A DNA stretch of 64,000 nt from assembly GCF_003234795.2 (NCBI RefSeq), contig NZ_CP126268.1, positions 1,302,001 through 1,366,000 on the forward strand. Direction: 5' to 3'. The position numbers and the translations under genes were made by a program. The notes beneath the pieces are model-generated. The model was not told where the DNA came from, ran no database searches, and saw only the letters and a list, made by a program, of their open reading frames with translations. Position 1 is the first letter of the stretch; each line of letters starts with the position of its first letter. Source of the stretch: Curtobacterium sp. MCLR17_032. GTDB taxonomy: Bacteria; Actinomycetota; Actinomycetes; Actinomycetales; Microbacteriaceae. Shown here in pieces: positions 8,387 through 16,814 of this stretch.

Positions 8387-9649
8387 ATGAAGCACGCACG
8401 CACGACCCTCGCGGTCGTCTCCGGTGCCGCAGCACTGGCACTGGTCCTCACCGGTTGTTCCGCCAGCGGCAGCGCCGCCCAGGACGGCCCCGCCACCCTC
8501 AAGGTCTGGACCGGGTTCACCGGCGGTGACCGACCGGGTTACGCGACCATCGTCAAGGACTTCGAGAAGTCGCACCCCGACATCAGGGTCGAGATGACCG
8601 TGCAGCCCTGGGACACGATCCAGCAGAAGCTGCCGTCGGCCTGGCTCACCGGTCAGGGTCCGGACGTCGCCGCGGTCTCGTCGGACCCGAACGCCGTCGC
8701 CCAGTACGTGAAGACCCGCTCCGTCCTGCCGATCACCGACACGGGGGAGGGCAGCGGCAAGATCAACACCGGGTCGTTCGCGCCCGGCACGGTCGAGGAG
8801 TTCACCTACGACGGCAAGCTCTACGGCGTCCCCGCCAACTTCGCGACGCTGAGCCTGTACTACAACAAGAAGCTCTTCGCGGACGCCGGCATCACCGACC
8901 CGCCGAAAACGGTGCAGGAGATGGCGACGGACGCGAAGAAGCTCACCACCGGCGGCAAGTACGGCATCGCGCTCGCCGACAACCAGACCATCCAGATGTG
9001 GCCGGTCCTGCAGTGGCTCGAGGGCGGCGACATCGTCAGCGGCAAGGGCTGCAGTGTCGTCCAGACGTCCGCCGGGCAGAAGAGCCTGTCGACCTGGGCC
9101 GATCTGGTCGCGAAGGACAAGGTCAGCCCCGTCGGCCTCACCGGCGCCGAGGCGGACTCGCTCTTCTCCGCCGGCAAGGCCGCGATGGAGATCAACGGCC
9201 CCTGGGCAGCGTCCGGGTACAAGGACGCCGGCATCGACTTAGGCATCGTGAAGGTCCCCGTCGGCGTGGACGGCAAGTCGAGCACGCTCGGCTCGATCGC
9301 CCCGCTGTCGATCTCCGCCAAGACGAAGTACCCGAAGCAGGCGCAGGAGTTCCTGGCCTACTGGACGTCGAAGACCGCGCAGCAGAAGTTCTCGCTGCAG
9401 ACCGGGTTCCCGCCGCTCCGCACCGACCTCTCCGACGACGCGAAGCTGACCGCCGACCCGACGGTGTCGGTCTTCGCCAGCCAGGTGCCGGACGCACGCC
9501 TGTACCTGCCGCACGTGCCGAACGCCACGAAGGTCGACTCCGACGCGTACGTCCCGCTCATCGGCGAGATCACCCGCGGCAAGTCCGTGGCCGACGCCAC
9601 GAAGAGCGCCGGCCAGGCGATCAACGGCCTCACGGGCTGCAGCAAGTGA
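8387..9649 (+). CDS. ABC sugar importer, substrate-binding lipoprotein
   Basis: 420 residues. A lipoprotein signal ends in LTGC (Cys24). The mature protein has the features of family 1 sugar-binding proteins: LKVWTGFTGGDRPGYATIVKDFEKSHPDIRVEM, YGVPANFATLSLYYNKKLF and AGKAAMEINGPWAASGY. AAAGGAG stands 10 bases before the ATG. It is the first gene of a unit with two permeases and a glycosidase; no ATPase is encoded, so a shared MsiK/MalK-type ATPase elsewhere must energise it. The substrate is likely an oligosaccharide released by the GH54 or GH1-like enzyme. Confidence 0.92.
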   Translation: MKHARTTLAVVSGAAALALVLTGCSASGSAAQDGPATLKVWTGFTGGDRPGYATIVKDFEKSHPDIRVEMTVQPWDTIQQKLPSAWLTGQGPDVAAVSSDPNAVAQYVKTRSVLPITDTGEGSGKINTGSFAPGTVEEFTYDGKLYGVPANFATLSLYYNKKLFADAGITDPPKTVQEMATDAKKLTTGGKYGIALADNQTIQMWPVLQWLEGGDIVSGKGCSVVQTSAGQKSLSTWADLVAKDKVSPVGLTGAEADSLFSAGKAAMEINGPWAASGYKDAGIDLGIVKVPVGVDGKSSTLGSIAPLSISAKTKYPKQAQEFLAYWTSKTAQQKFSLQTGFPPLRTDLSDDAKLTADPTVSVFASQVPDARLYLPHVPNATKVDSDAYVPLIGEITRGKSVADATKSAGQAINGLTGCSK

Positions 9650-10605
9650 CCGACCAGCTCACCGGCTCGGCCCCGCCACGCAGCCCGCGTGGCGGGGCCG
9701 CCGCCCCGGACGGACGGGAGGCGCGCCCCACCCGGGTCCGCACCCGCCGGTTCCAGCCGGCCTGGCTCTTCATGGCCCCGTCGCTGCTCATCCTGGGCGC
9801 CTTCGTGGTCTTCCCGATCCTGCGGTCGCTGTACTACTCGTTCTTCGACTGGACCGTGGGCGCCGCGACCCAGCCGTTCGTCGGCTTCGGCAACTACGTC
9901 ACGCTCTTCCATGACGGACAGTTCTGGAACGCACTGCGGATCACGCTCGAGTTCACCGTCGTCTCGGTCGTGCTCCTCGTGGTGTTCGGCTTCATCGCCG
10001 CACTGCTGCTCCAGCGGGACACCCTGGCGAACCGGATCGTCCGCTCGGTGTTCTTCTTCCCGACGATCGTGTCCCTTGTGACGATCGGCCTGGTCTGGAA
10101 GTTCCTGCTCGACCCCGACATCGGCCTGGTCGGCGGGATCACCGCGGCCCTCGGACTGCCGAGCATCGCCTGGCTGCAGTCCACCGCTCTCGCCCTGCCG
10201 ACGATCGTCTTCGTCTCGGTGTGGAAGAGCATCGGCTTCGCGATGATCCTGTTCGTCGCCGGGCTCAAGGGCGTTCCCGCCGAACGGTACGAGGCCGCCC
10301 GGATCGACGGCGCGAACACCTGGCAGACCATCTGGGGGATCACCCTGCCGAGCATCCGTCCGACCATGCTCTTCACCTCGATGATCCTGACGATCCAGTC
10401 GTTCCAGGTGTTCGACCTCGTCTACGTGATGACCGGCGGCGGACCGGTCTTCCACACCGACACGCTCGTGAACCTGCTCTACCGCGACGGGTTCGTCAAC
10501 TACCAGACCGGCTACGCGTCGGCGATCTCCTGGGTCCTCTTCGTGATCATCATGCTCATCTCCCTCCTGCAGCTCCGACTGTTCCGGTACGACGATGTCG
10601 ACTGA
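9646..10605 (+). CDS. ABC sugar importer, permease (MalF/UgpA type)
   Basis: 319 residues, six membrane segments. The cytoplasmic EAA loop reads YEAARIDGANTWQTIWGITLP. The GTG start at 9646 overlaps the preceding stop (GTGA), implying translational coupling. The first 38 residues are hydrophilic and unusual: they are encoded by a perfect hairpin (9669-9699) and by one half of the GACGGGAGGC element (9712-9722, read as DGREARP), so this extension may be a late addition. Confidence 0.92.
   Translation: MTDQLTGSAPPRSPRGGAAAPDGREARPTRVRTRRFQPAWLFMAPSLLILGAFVVFPILRSLYYSFFDWTVGAATQPFVGFGNYVTLFHDGQFWNALRITLEFTVVSVVLLVVFGFIAALLLQRDTLANRIVRSVFFFPTIVSLVTIGLVWKFLLDPDIGLVGGITAALGLPSIAWLQSTALALPTIVFVSVWKSIGFAMILFVAGLKGVPAERYEAARIDGANTWQTIWGITLPSIRPTMLFTSMILTIQSFQVFDLVYVMTGGGPVFHTDTLVNLLYRDGFVNYQTGYASAISWVLFVIIMLISLLQLRLFRYDDVD
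9669..9699 (+). promoter_or_regulatory. Perfect 13-bp hairpin inside the start of the permease gene
   Basis: GGCCCCGCCACGC (9669-9681) pairs without mismatch with GCGTGGCGGGGCC (9687-9699) across five bases. It starts 20 bases after the substrate-binding protein stop and 23 bases after the permease start. A structure at this junction is the classic way to protect the 3' end of the binding-protein message or reduce permease synthesis; here it lies in coding sequence. Confidence 0.5.
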
Positions 10606-11512
10606 GGCGCGCACGCGGCGACCGTCCGCGACGGGGCCGGCACGGGCCTCCCGTCCGGAGCCCACCCGCGACCGGCGACACGGCCGCCGGACCGGCACCG
10701 CGCGCACCGGGTCCGTCCTGAAGTGGGTGTACCTCGGCATCGGACTGGTGTTCGCCCTCGTGCCGTTCATCTGGATGGTCAGCGGGTCGTTCCGGTCCGA
10801 AGCGGACCTGTTCGGCCACCCGGCCAGCCTGTTCCCGACCAGCATCACCCTGCACGGCTACGTCGGGGTCTGGCAGCAGCTGCCGTTCCTGCGCCTGCTG
10901 GCGAACTCGTTCCTGTTCACCATCGTCACCACGGTGCTGACGCTGCTGTTCGACTCGATGTGCGCCTACGCGCTCGCCCGGATGCGGTTCGTCGGCCGGA
11001 ACGTGGCGTTCGTGCTGGTCATCGCGACCCTGATGGTGCCGTTCCAGGTGACGCTCATCCCGGTGTTCGTGGAGCTGTTCCACCTGGGGTGGCTGAACAC
11101 CTACCAGGGGCTCATCATCCCGCGGGCGACCAGCGCGTTCGGCATCTTCCTGTTCCGGCAGTTCTTCATCGACATCCCCGTCGAACTCGACGAAGCCGCC
11201 CGCATCGACGGTGCCGGACACTGGCGCATCTACTGGCAGGTCATTCTGCCGCTGGCGAAGCCCGCCATCGCCACGGTCGCCGTCCTCAACGGGATGGCGC
11301 TCTGGAACGACCTGCTCTGGCCACTCGTCGTCACCACGTCGAACGACATGCTGACGCTGCCCGCCGGACTGACGCTGTTCGGGGGAGCACACGTGACCGA
11401 CCACGCCGTGCTGCTCGCCGGCGCGGTGATCTCGCTCGTGCCCATCGCCCTCGGGTTCTTCTTCGCCCAGAAGTACTTCGTCGCCGGCGTCGCCACCACG
11501 GGGTTGAAGTGA
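10595..11512 (+). CDS. ABC sugar importer, permease (MalG/UgpE type)
   Basis: 305 residues with six membrane segments and the EAA loop DEAARIDGAGHWRIYWQVILP. It overlaps the previous permease by 11 bases. The N-terminal 40 residues are basic and low in complexity; they include one half of the dispersed element (10646-10656) read as RASRPEPTRD. It ends in a typical TTGLK tail. Confidence 0.92.
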   Translation: MSTEARTRRPSATGPARASRPEPTRDRRHGRRTGTARTGSVLKWVYLGIGLVFALVPFIWMVSGSFRSEADLFGHPASLFPTSITLHGYVGVWQQLPFLRLLANSFLFTIVTTVLTLLFDSMCAYALARMRFVGRNVAFVLVIATLMVPFQVTLIPVFVELFHLGWLNTYQGLIIPRATSAFGIFLFRQFFIDIPVELDEAARIDGAGHWRIYWQVILPLAKPAIATVAVLNGMALWNDLLWPLVVTTSNDMLTLPAGLTLFGGAHVTDHAVLLAGAVISLVPIALGFFFAQKYFVAGVATTGLK

Positions 11513-12819
11513 CGGCCGCGGGCGGAGCGTTCCCCGCCGGCAGCTTCACCTGGATCGCCGGCATCGAGGACACCTGCGTGCACCCACCCGAACGCTTCGC
11601 GATGGCACCGCTCGACGAGCACGAGCTCACCGGGCACGACACCGCCTGGCGGTCGGACCTGGACCTCGTCCACTCCCTCGGCGCGACCGCACTCCGGTAC
11701 GGGGTCGACTGGCCGCGCGTGCACCTGGCCCCCGGGGTGTTCGACTGGGCCGTCCTCGACGAACGCCTGGCGTACGCGGCCGGGCTCGGGCTCACCGTGA
11801 TCGCGGACCTGGTCCACTACGGCACGCCGACCTGGCTCGACGACTCGTTCGCCGACCCCGCCTACCCCGACGCGATCGCCTCCTTCGCCGGGGCCTTCGC
11901 CGCCCGGTACCGGGGTGTCGTCGACCACGTCACACCGCTCAACGAGCCGATCACCACGGCGTCCTTCGCGGGCCTCCGCGGGGTGTGGCCACCGGCCCTG
12001 ACCGGGTGGGACGGCTGGACCGCGGTCGTCCTCGGCATCGCCCGGGGCATGCAGCAGAGCGTCGCCGCCGTCCGGTCCGCCAACCCCGACGCCACGATCG
12101 TGCACGTCGAGGCGACGTCGATGTTCAGCACCGACGACCCCGGCCTCGGAGCCGATGCAGCACTCCTCGCCGACCTCGGCACCGTCCCGACCGACCTGGT
12201 GCTCGGCCGCGTCGACCCCGACCACCGCTCGTACCGCTGGCTGCTCGAGCACGGCGCGACCCCGGCCGGGCTCGCCGCACTGGTCGACGGGGCCGTCACA
12301 CTCGACCTGCTCGGCGTGAACTACTACCCGGACCTCTCGCCCCGCCGCCTCGAGCCCGGCCCGGACGGCACCGTGCAGCACGCTCACGACCGGTGGACGG
12401 CCGGACTCGTCGAGTCGCTGACCGGCTTCGCCGAGCGGTACGGGTTGCCGATGCTCGTCACCGAGACGTCGATCGAGGGCGACGACGACCTCCGCTCCCG
12501 CTGGGTGCAGGACGCGTCCGCCGCCGTCACGGCGCTCGCCGATGCCGGGGTCGATGTCCGCGGCTGGACCTGGTGGCCGGTCTTCGACTTCGTCGACTGG
12601 TCGTACGCCTCCGGCGGCGTGAACGTCGAGGAGTTCGCGGTCGCCCCCGAGGTCCTCGCAGCCCGCCAGCAGGTCGGGGGAGCGAAGGAGCCCTTCCTCC
12701 GGCGGATGGGGCTGGTCCGACTCGAGGAGCGAGCGGACGGCACGCTCGACCGTGTCGAGACCGCGGCCGCAGCGGCCTTCCGTGCGCTCGCGACGGCGGC
12801 GAGCGTCGCCCGTCCCTAG
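11509..12819 (+). CDS. Clan GH-A (GH1-like) glycoside hydrolase
   Basis: 436 residues from a GTG at 11509 that overlaps the permease stop (GTGA). The (beta/alpha)8 signatures are present: LRYGVDWPRVHLAPGVFDW, the acid/base Glu146 in VTPLNEP and the nucleophile Glu319 in LVTETS, plus LLGVNYYPD and WTWWPVFDFVDW. It has no signal peptide, so it acts on imported oligosaccharides. The overall length and the NEP motif fit GH1-type beta-glycosidases, but some GH-A families are similar. The C-terminal 40 residues are alanine-rich. A strong palindrome follows the stop by 3 bases. Confidence 0.82.
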   Translation: MTAAGGAFPAGSFTWIAGIEDTCVHPPERFAMAPLDEHELTGHDTAWRSDLDLVHSLGATALRYGVDWPRVHLAPGVFDWAVLDERLAYAAGLGLTVIADLVHYGTPTWLDDSFADPAYPDAIASFAGAFAARYRGVVDHVTPLNEPITTASFAGLRGVWPPALTGWDGWTAVVLGIARGMQQSVAAVRSANPDATIVHVEATSMFSTDDPGLGADAALLADLGTVPTDLVLGRVDPDHRSYRWLLEHGATPAGLAALVDGAVTLDLLGVNYYPDLSPRRLEPGPDGTVQHAHDRWTAGLVESLTGFAERYGLPMLVTETSIEGDDDLRSRWVQDASAAVTALADAGVDVRGWTWWPVFDFVDWSYASGGVNVEEFAVAPEVLAARQQVGGAKEPFLRRMGLVRLEERADGTLDRVETAAAAAFRALATAASVARP

Positions 12820-12821
12820 CG

Positions 12822-12873
12822 ACGGCGGACGGGAGGCGCGTCACCCGACCGGTGCGTGCCTCCCGTCCGCCGT
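12822..12873. terminator. Inverted repeat terminator with GACGGGAGGC core
   Basis: ACGGCGGACGGGAGGC at the left and GCCTCCCGTCCGCCGT at the right are perfectly complementary, with a loop region of about 20 bases that itself can pair (GCG/CGT). It begins three bases after the glycosidase stop and closes the sugar operon. Confidence 0.78.
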
Positions 12874-13133
12874 GCGGTCGGCCCGGTCAGTCCGCCGCTG
12901 CGGTCGCGACCGATCCCGTTGCGACCGGTCCCATCGCGGGTGCGGCGGCGACCGCGCCGGTCAGCCCGGTGCAGGCGACCATGAGGCCGGCGGTGGCGCC
13001 GGCCGGTGCCGTCCGTTCCGGTGTGACGGTCGCTACCGGTTCGTGTCCGGACCGAGCGCGCCCGGCCGCGGCGGGCCTCCCGGACAGCACCGGCCGCGGT
13101 GGGCAGGATGGCCGGAGGGGACAGGGGGAACAC
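12874..13133. other. Noncoding spacer before a membrane-protein pair
   Basis: Together with the terminator this makes a gene-free stretch of 314 bases. It holds several degenerate repeats of CGGTCGCGACCGGTCCC type near 12895-12935 and one half-copy of the dispersed element (GCCTCCCGG, 13075-13083). I see no RNA gene or clear promoter. Confidence 0.4.
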
Positions 13134-13910
13134 ATGACGGGTGCAACAGCGCCGTGGTCGGACGAGGAGCACAGCGGGGCGCGGGTAGCCGACCCGTCCG
13201 CCGAACCCGGTGCGGGGTCCTGGGTGTTCGCGACGATCGTCCTGGTCGCCGTCGTCGTGGCGGATGCAGCGCTCCTGAGCCTGCCGTTCGGACAACTCCT
13301 GCGACTGCCGGAACCCGTCGGCCAGGCGGTGCTGGCACTGGTCTTCGGCGGTGTCCCCGTCGCGACCGTCCTCGCCGGACTCGGTCTGCTGGTCCAGGGC
13401 CCGGCCCGGCGGCTCGTGCACCTCGCGGTCGCCCTCGTGTGCATCCCGCTGTCGATCGGGGCAGGCCTGAGTCTCGGGCTCGGACTGAGCTTCGGGCCCG
13501 GCGGCTTCGTCGGGGCGGTGCTGATGTTCGGCATCGTCCTGGCCTTCGTGCTGACCCTCGCGGGCCGGGCGCTCCGACGACCGGTGCCGCACTACGCCTC
13601 GAACGACTTCGCGGCCCGCGACCGTCGGCTGACGCGCCTGGTCGTGTGGGGCTGGGTCGTGGTGGCCCTCGTTTCGTCGGTGCTGTCGACCGGGCCGTTC
13701 TTCCTGCTGACCAGACTCGCCGCGGGGGACTCGTCCTCGTTCCCGCCGATCCCGGTGCTGCCGGTGCTCCTGGCCGTCGTCGTCCTGCTGCTCGTCGTGC
13801 GCCGGCGGGGCCTGCGGCGGCACGCGGTGTCAGCTGACGCGCTCGCCGACGCGGAGCCGGCGGCCAGGTCTCTCTCCGAACCGGGAACGCGGCCGGAGAC
13901 CCGGGCATGA
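13134..13910 (+). CDS. Hypothetical multi-pass membrane protein
   Basis: 258 residues from the ATG at 13134, preceded by AGGGGGAA. Six hydrophobic segments (about residues 28-48, 60-82, 88-115, 121-140, 163-188, 203-220) follow an acidic N-terminus (SDEEHSGARVADPSAEPG). No family motif is recognised. The stop overlaps the next gene start (ATGA), so the two are co-translated. Confidence 0.75.
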   Translation: MTGATAPWSDEEHSGARVADPSAEPGAGSWVFATIVLVAVVVADAALLSLPFGQLLRLPEPVGQAVLALVFGGVPVATVLAGLGLLVQGPARRLVHLAVALVCIPLSIGAGLSLGLGLSFGPGGFVGAVLMFGIVLAFVLTLAGRALRRPVPHYASNDFAARDRRLTRLVVWGWVVVALVSSVLSTGPFFLLTRLAAGDSSSFPPIPVLPVLLAVVVLLLVVRRRGLRRHAVSADALADAEPAARSLSEPGTRPETRA

Positions 13911-14560
13911 CCCGACTCGGACGCCCCAGCGAGCCCGGACGGCGGCCCGCTCGTCGTCGTCGTCCTGGTCGGCCGGAGGCGCCGTTCACCTGGCGTCGCT
14001 TCGGAGCCGGGGTGTGGCAGTTCGTCCCGAACCTGTCGGTGTACCTCGGCGCAGCGTGCCTCCTCGTCACGCTGTTCGGCCTCGGCCCCGCGGTCCGGGC
14101 CCACGACCAGAACGTGGAACTGCACCGCGTCGGGGTGCGCACGACCGCCGAGGTGGTGAGCGTCCGGAAGGAACACCACCACCGTCGGCACAGCACCTGG
14201 GACGAGTGGATCCCGACGACCCAGCAGACCGTCGACGGCCAGACCAGCAGCACCGAGCTCGGGCGGTACTCCTCGAGGGACGAGGACACCTTCCACCGCG
14301 GGCAGCGGTTCGCGGTGCTCGTCGACCCGGGCGACCGCGACTCGGTCGTGCTGGCATCGGACGCTGCGCGCGAGCACGTCGACGGCCGGCTGCACCTGTC
14401 CGTGGGGATCGCGATCGGCAGCGTGGTCTTCCTCGGCATCGGCATCCCGGCCGTCGTGCACCGTCGGCGGCACGACCCGAGGCTGCAGCGGCGTGGGGCG
14501 AAGGCGGCCCGGCAGGCGGCGCGTGCGCGTGCGGCGCGGGAGAAGGCCCGACTCAGCTGA
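13907..14560 (+). CDS. DUF3592-like membrane protein
   Basis: 217 residues. A basic Pro/Arg-rich N-terminus is followed by a membrane segment (about 43-62), an extracytoplasmic domain with TTAEVVSVRKE..RRHSTWDEWIPT and FAVLVDPGDRDSVVL, a second membrane segment (about 167-186) and a basic tail. The arrangement of two helices around a small beta domain that ends in a VDPxD motif is that of DUF3592-type proteins. Function unknown. Confidence 0.7.
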   Translation: MTRLGRPSEPGRRPARRRRPGRPEAPFTWRRFGAGVWQFVPNLSVYLGAACLLVTLFGLGPAVRAHDQNVELHRVGVRTTAEVVSVRKEHHHRRHSTWDEWIPTTQQTVDGQTSSTELGRYSSRDEDTFHRGQRFAVLVDPGDRDSVVLASDAAREHVDGRLHLSVGIAIGSVVFLGIGIPAVVHRRRHDPRLQRRGAKAARQAARARAAREKARLS

Positions 14561-14567
14561 GCAGGGT

Positions 14568-14585
14568 CGGGTCCGTGCGGACCCG
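14568..14585. terminator. Short hairpin between convergent genes
   Basis: CGGGTCC (14568-14574) and GGACCCG (14579-14585) form a perfect 7-bp stem in the 27 bases between two convergent stop codons. Confidence 0.5.
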
Positions 14586-14587
14586 CC

Positions 14588-15052
14588 TCAGCCGCCGAAC
14601 GCCGAGATCTCCTCGAGCAGTGGTTCGTGCATGGCCCGCCGGAGGACCGCGGCGCCGGCGAAGACGCTGGCCCGGTCCTCGTCCGGGAGGCTCGCGAGCA
14701 GTCCGACGATCTCGGTGCGTCGGCGCTCCATCACGTCGGCGACGAGCGCGCGCCCCTGGTCCGTCGGGCCGACCAGGACCTCGCGCCGGCTCTCGGTGCT
14801 CGGCAGTCGTTCGACCCAGCCGTCCGCGACCAGCCGGTCGACGATGCGGGTCAGCGTGGAGGGCCCGACGGCGAGCCGGTCGGCCAGGTCGCCGGAGCGG
14901 GTCGGGCCGAGGGCGGTGACGAGGACGATCAAGCGGAACTGCGGGACCGTGACGTCCTCGAGCGCCGGGGCCAGGGACCGGGCGACGACTCCGAGGAGTC
15001 CTCGCGAGGCTGCGAGCAGTTCGTCGATCCCCTCGGGAGCTGCATCAGACAT
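14588..15052 (-). CDS. MarR-family transcriptional regulator
   Basis: 154 residues. The winged helix region reads LGPTRSGDLADRLAVGPSTL then TRIVDRLVADGWVERLPSTESRRE, a normal MarR recognition helix and wing. The gene stands alone: its 5' side is a 493-base repeat-rich spacer and its 3' side converges on the membrane-protein pair. Target genes cannot be inferred. Confidence 0.87.
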   Translation of the reverse strand: MSDAAPEGIDELLAASRGLLGVVARSLAPALEDVTVPQFRLIVLVTALGPTRSGDLADRLAVGPSTLTRIVDRLVADGWVERLPSTESRREVLVGPTDQGRALVADVMERRRTEIVGLLASLPDEDRASVFAGAAVLRRAMHEPLLEEISAFGG

Positions 15053-15169
15053 GCATCCATCCTGCCCTGGCGATCAGGACAGCCCGAGCAGCCGGCGTGA
15101 ACCGGCAGGTGCGCGCCACGCTCGGGGCGCCGATCGAGGCGCGGTACCCGATGCGCGGGGGAGTGACCG

Positions 15170-15540
15170 GGCGACGCGCGCGTCCAGACGCCGCGCGGGC
15201 CGCGAGGTGCCGCCATCCGGCCGAGACGCCGCGCGGGCACTGAGGCGCCCCCGTCCGGCCGAGGCGCCGCCGAACTCTGCGGCGTCTCGGCCGTTCGGAG
15301 GCGCCTCGACGCGACGCCGGCGTCTCGCGCACGACACCACCGTCAGGCTGAGGCGCCCCGCACGCACCGAGACGCCGCGCGAGCACTGAGACGCCGCCGA
15401 ACTCTGGGGCGTCTCGGCCGTTCGGAGGCTTCTCGAACAGACGCCGGCGTCTCGGACAGACGCCGGCGTCTCAGACAGACGCAGGCGTCTCGAACTGACA
15501 CAGCCGTCTCGCGCACGACACCGCCGCCCCGCAGCCACAC
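15170..15540. repeat. Repeat-rich spacer with many GAGACG/CGTCTC palindromic units
   Basis: The spacer 15053-15545 has no convincing gene. From about 15170 on it consists of mosaic repeats. Two 45-base direct copies starting GCCGCCGAACTCTG lie at 15265-15309 and 15393-15437 with a few changes; CGTCTCGCGCACGACACC occurs at about 15331 and 15505; the palindrome GACGCCGGCGTC occurs three times (about 15313, 15440, 15460). I count ten copies of the hexamer GAGACG or its complement in about 280 bases. All frames that stay open here are Arg-rich shadows. Its role is unknown. Confidence 0.75.
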
Positions 15541-15545
15541 GCCCC

Positions 15546-16568
15546 TCAGGCCGAGCCGCGCCAGACCACCTCGGTCGGCAGGACGACCCCGCGCGGCTCG
15601 GTCGCCGGCTCCGCGATCTGCTCGAGCACCTGCCGTGCCGCCTGCTCGCCGAGTGTCCGTGCGGGCTGGCGGACGGTGGAGAGCTCGGGATCGCAGCGCA
15701 GGGCCCAGGCGCTGTCGTCGAACCCGACGATGCCGATGTCCTCCGGCACGCGCTTGCCCCGACGCTGCAGCAGGTCCATCGCCCCGGCGGCGACGGCGTC
15801 CGACGCGGCGAACACCCCGTCGATGTCAGGCGCCCGGTCGAGCAGTTCGCGCATGCCCTCGGCGCCGGCGGTGTAGCTGAACAGGGGGTTCCGGGCGACG
15901 AGGTCTGGGTCGTACCGGTCGCCGAGTGCCGACGCGAACCCGGCCAGTCGGTCCTGCCCGGAGTCGCGGTCGAGCCCGGAGGCGAGCATCGCGATGCGCT
16001 TCCGTCCGGTGTCGACGAGCCGGCGTGTGATCTGTTCGGCGGCGTCGCGGTTGTCGATGCCGATCCACGAGATCGCGGCCGCGTCGGGCGGGTGTCCGAC
16101 GAAGCAGGCGGGCAGGCCGATCTCGACGATCGCCTTCGTGATGGGGTCGTCGTCGCGGGCGGAGAGCACGATGGCGCCGTCGACGAACCCGCCGCGCAGG
16201 TACTCGACGACGCGGTGGCTGTCCCGCGCCGAGTCGACCATGATCGTGACGAGCTGCTGCTCCGCCTCGGACAGGACGCTGTTGGTGCCGATGAGGATGT
16301 TGCCGATGTTCGGGTCATCGAGGACCACGACCGACGGCTCGTGCACGATGAGCGCGATCGCGCCGGAGCGGCGGGTGACCAGGCTGCGGGCGGCGGCACT
16401 GCGGACGTACCCGACGCGGCGGATGGCGTCCTGCACGGCTTCGCGAGCGGCGTCGGAGACGTACTGCTCGTCGTTGAGGACCCGTGAGACCGTCCCGCGG
16501 GAGAGCCCGGCCGCGTCGGCGATGTCCTGGATCGTGGCGCGTCGGCGCGCTGTTCTGACCTCGGACAT
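15546..16568 (-). CDS. CebR-like LacI-family repressor of the GH42 operon
   Basis: 340 residues from the ATG at 16566-16568. The helix-turn-helix (ATIQDIADAAGLSRGTVSRV, about residues 11-31) and hinge are canonical, followed by the sugar-binding core (WIGIDNRDAAEQITRRLVDTG, VFAASDAVAAGAMDLL, IGIVGFDDSAWA). It is divergent from the GH42 gene. Three sites TGGGA(T/C)CGCTCCCA stand between them, each one mismatch from the CebR operator TGGGAGCGCTCCCA described in Streptomyces. The open frame continues far upstream antisense to GH42, which is a composition artefact. Cello- or galacto-oligosaccharides are plausible inducers. Confidence 0.9.
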   Translation of the reverse strand: MSEVRTARRRATIQDIADAAGLSRGTVSRVLNDEQYVSDAAREAVQDAIRRVGYVRSAAARSLVTRRSGAIALIVHEPSVVVLDDPNIGNILIGTNSVLSEAEQQLVTIMVDSARDSHRVVEYLRGGFVDGAIVLSARDDDPITKAIVEIGLPACFVGHPPDAAAISWIGIDNRDAAEQITRRLVDTGRKRIAMLASGLDRDSGQDRLAGFASALGDRYDPDLVARNPLFSYTAGAEGMRELLDRAPDIDGVFAASDAVAAGAMDLLQRRGKRVPEDIGIVGFDDSAWALRCDPELSTVRQPARTLGEQAARQVLEQIAEPATEPRGVVLPTEVVWRGSA

Positions 16569-16601
16569 GCCGCCACTGTAGTGGCGCGTCGGGCCGCGGT
16601 G

Positions 16602-16738
16602 TTGACACGGCGGCCCGAGTCGTGTTGTATCTGGGATCGCTCCCAGAACGGATTTCGACAGCGATTTCGACACCGTCCTGGGATCGCTCCCAGAACGCCG
16701 CGGCGCAACCCGTCCGCAGCAGTCTGGGACCGCTCCCA
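16602..16738 (+). promoter_or_regulatory. GH42 operon promoter and three LacI/CebR-type operators
   Basis: TTGACA (16602-16607), 17 bases, TTGTAT (16625-16630) form a near-consensus promoter. The operator TGGGATCGCTCCCA follows at 16632-16645, repeats identically at 16679-16692 and returns as TGGGACCGCTCCCA at 16725-16738. Spacings are 47 and 46 bases, about four and a half helical turns. The first two are part of a longer repeat (CTGGGATCGCTCCCAGAACG). Confidence 0.8.
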
Positions 16739-16814
16739 CACATGCTGGGTCCTTCACCGCCGAAGGGGTCGAACCGACCGAGGCGCCGACGGGCCCCGAT
16801 CGACGAGGACCCCC

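Noticed and set aside
15265..15310. Attachment site or integron-like array in the GAGACG spacer
   Set aside because: No recombinase gene and no cargo genes between the repeats.
15343..15540. Short Arg-rich frames and a CRISPR-like look in the repeat spacer
   Set aside because: Units differ in length and spacing, no constant repeat-spacer structure and no cas genes are present.
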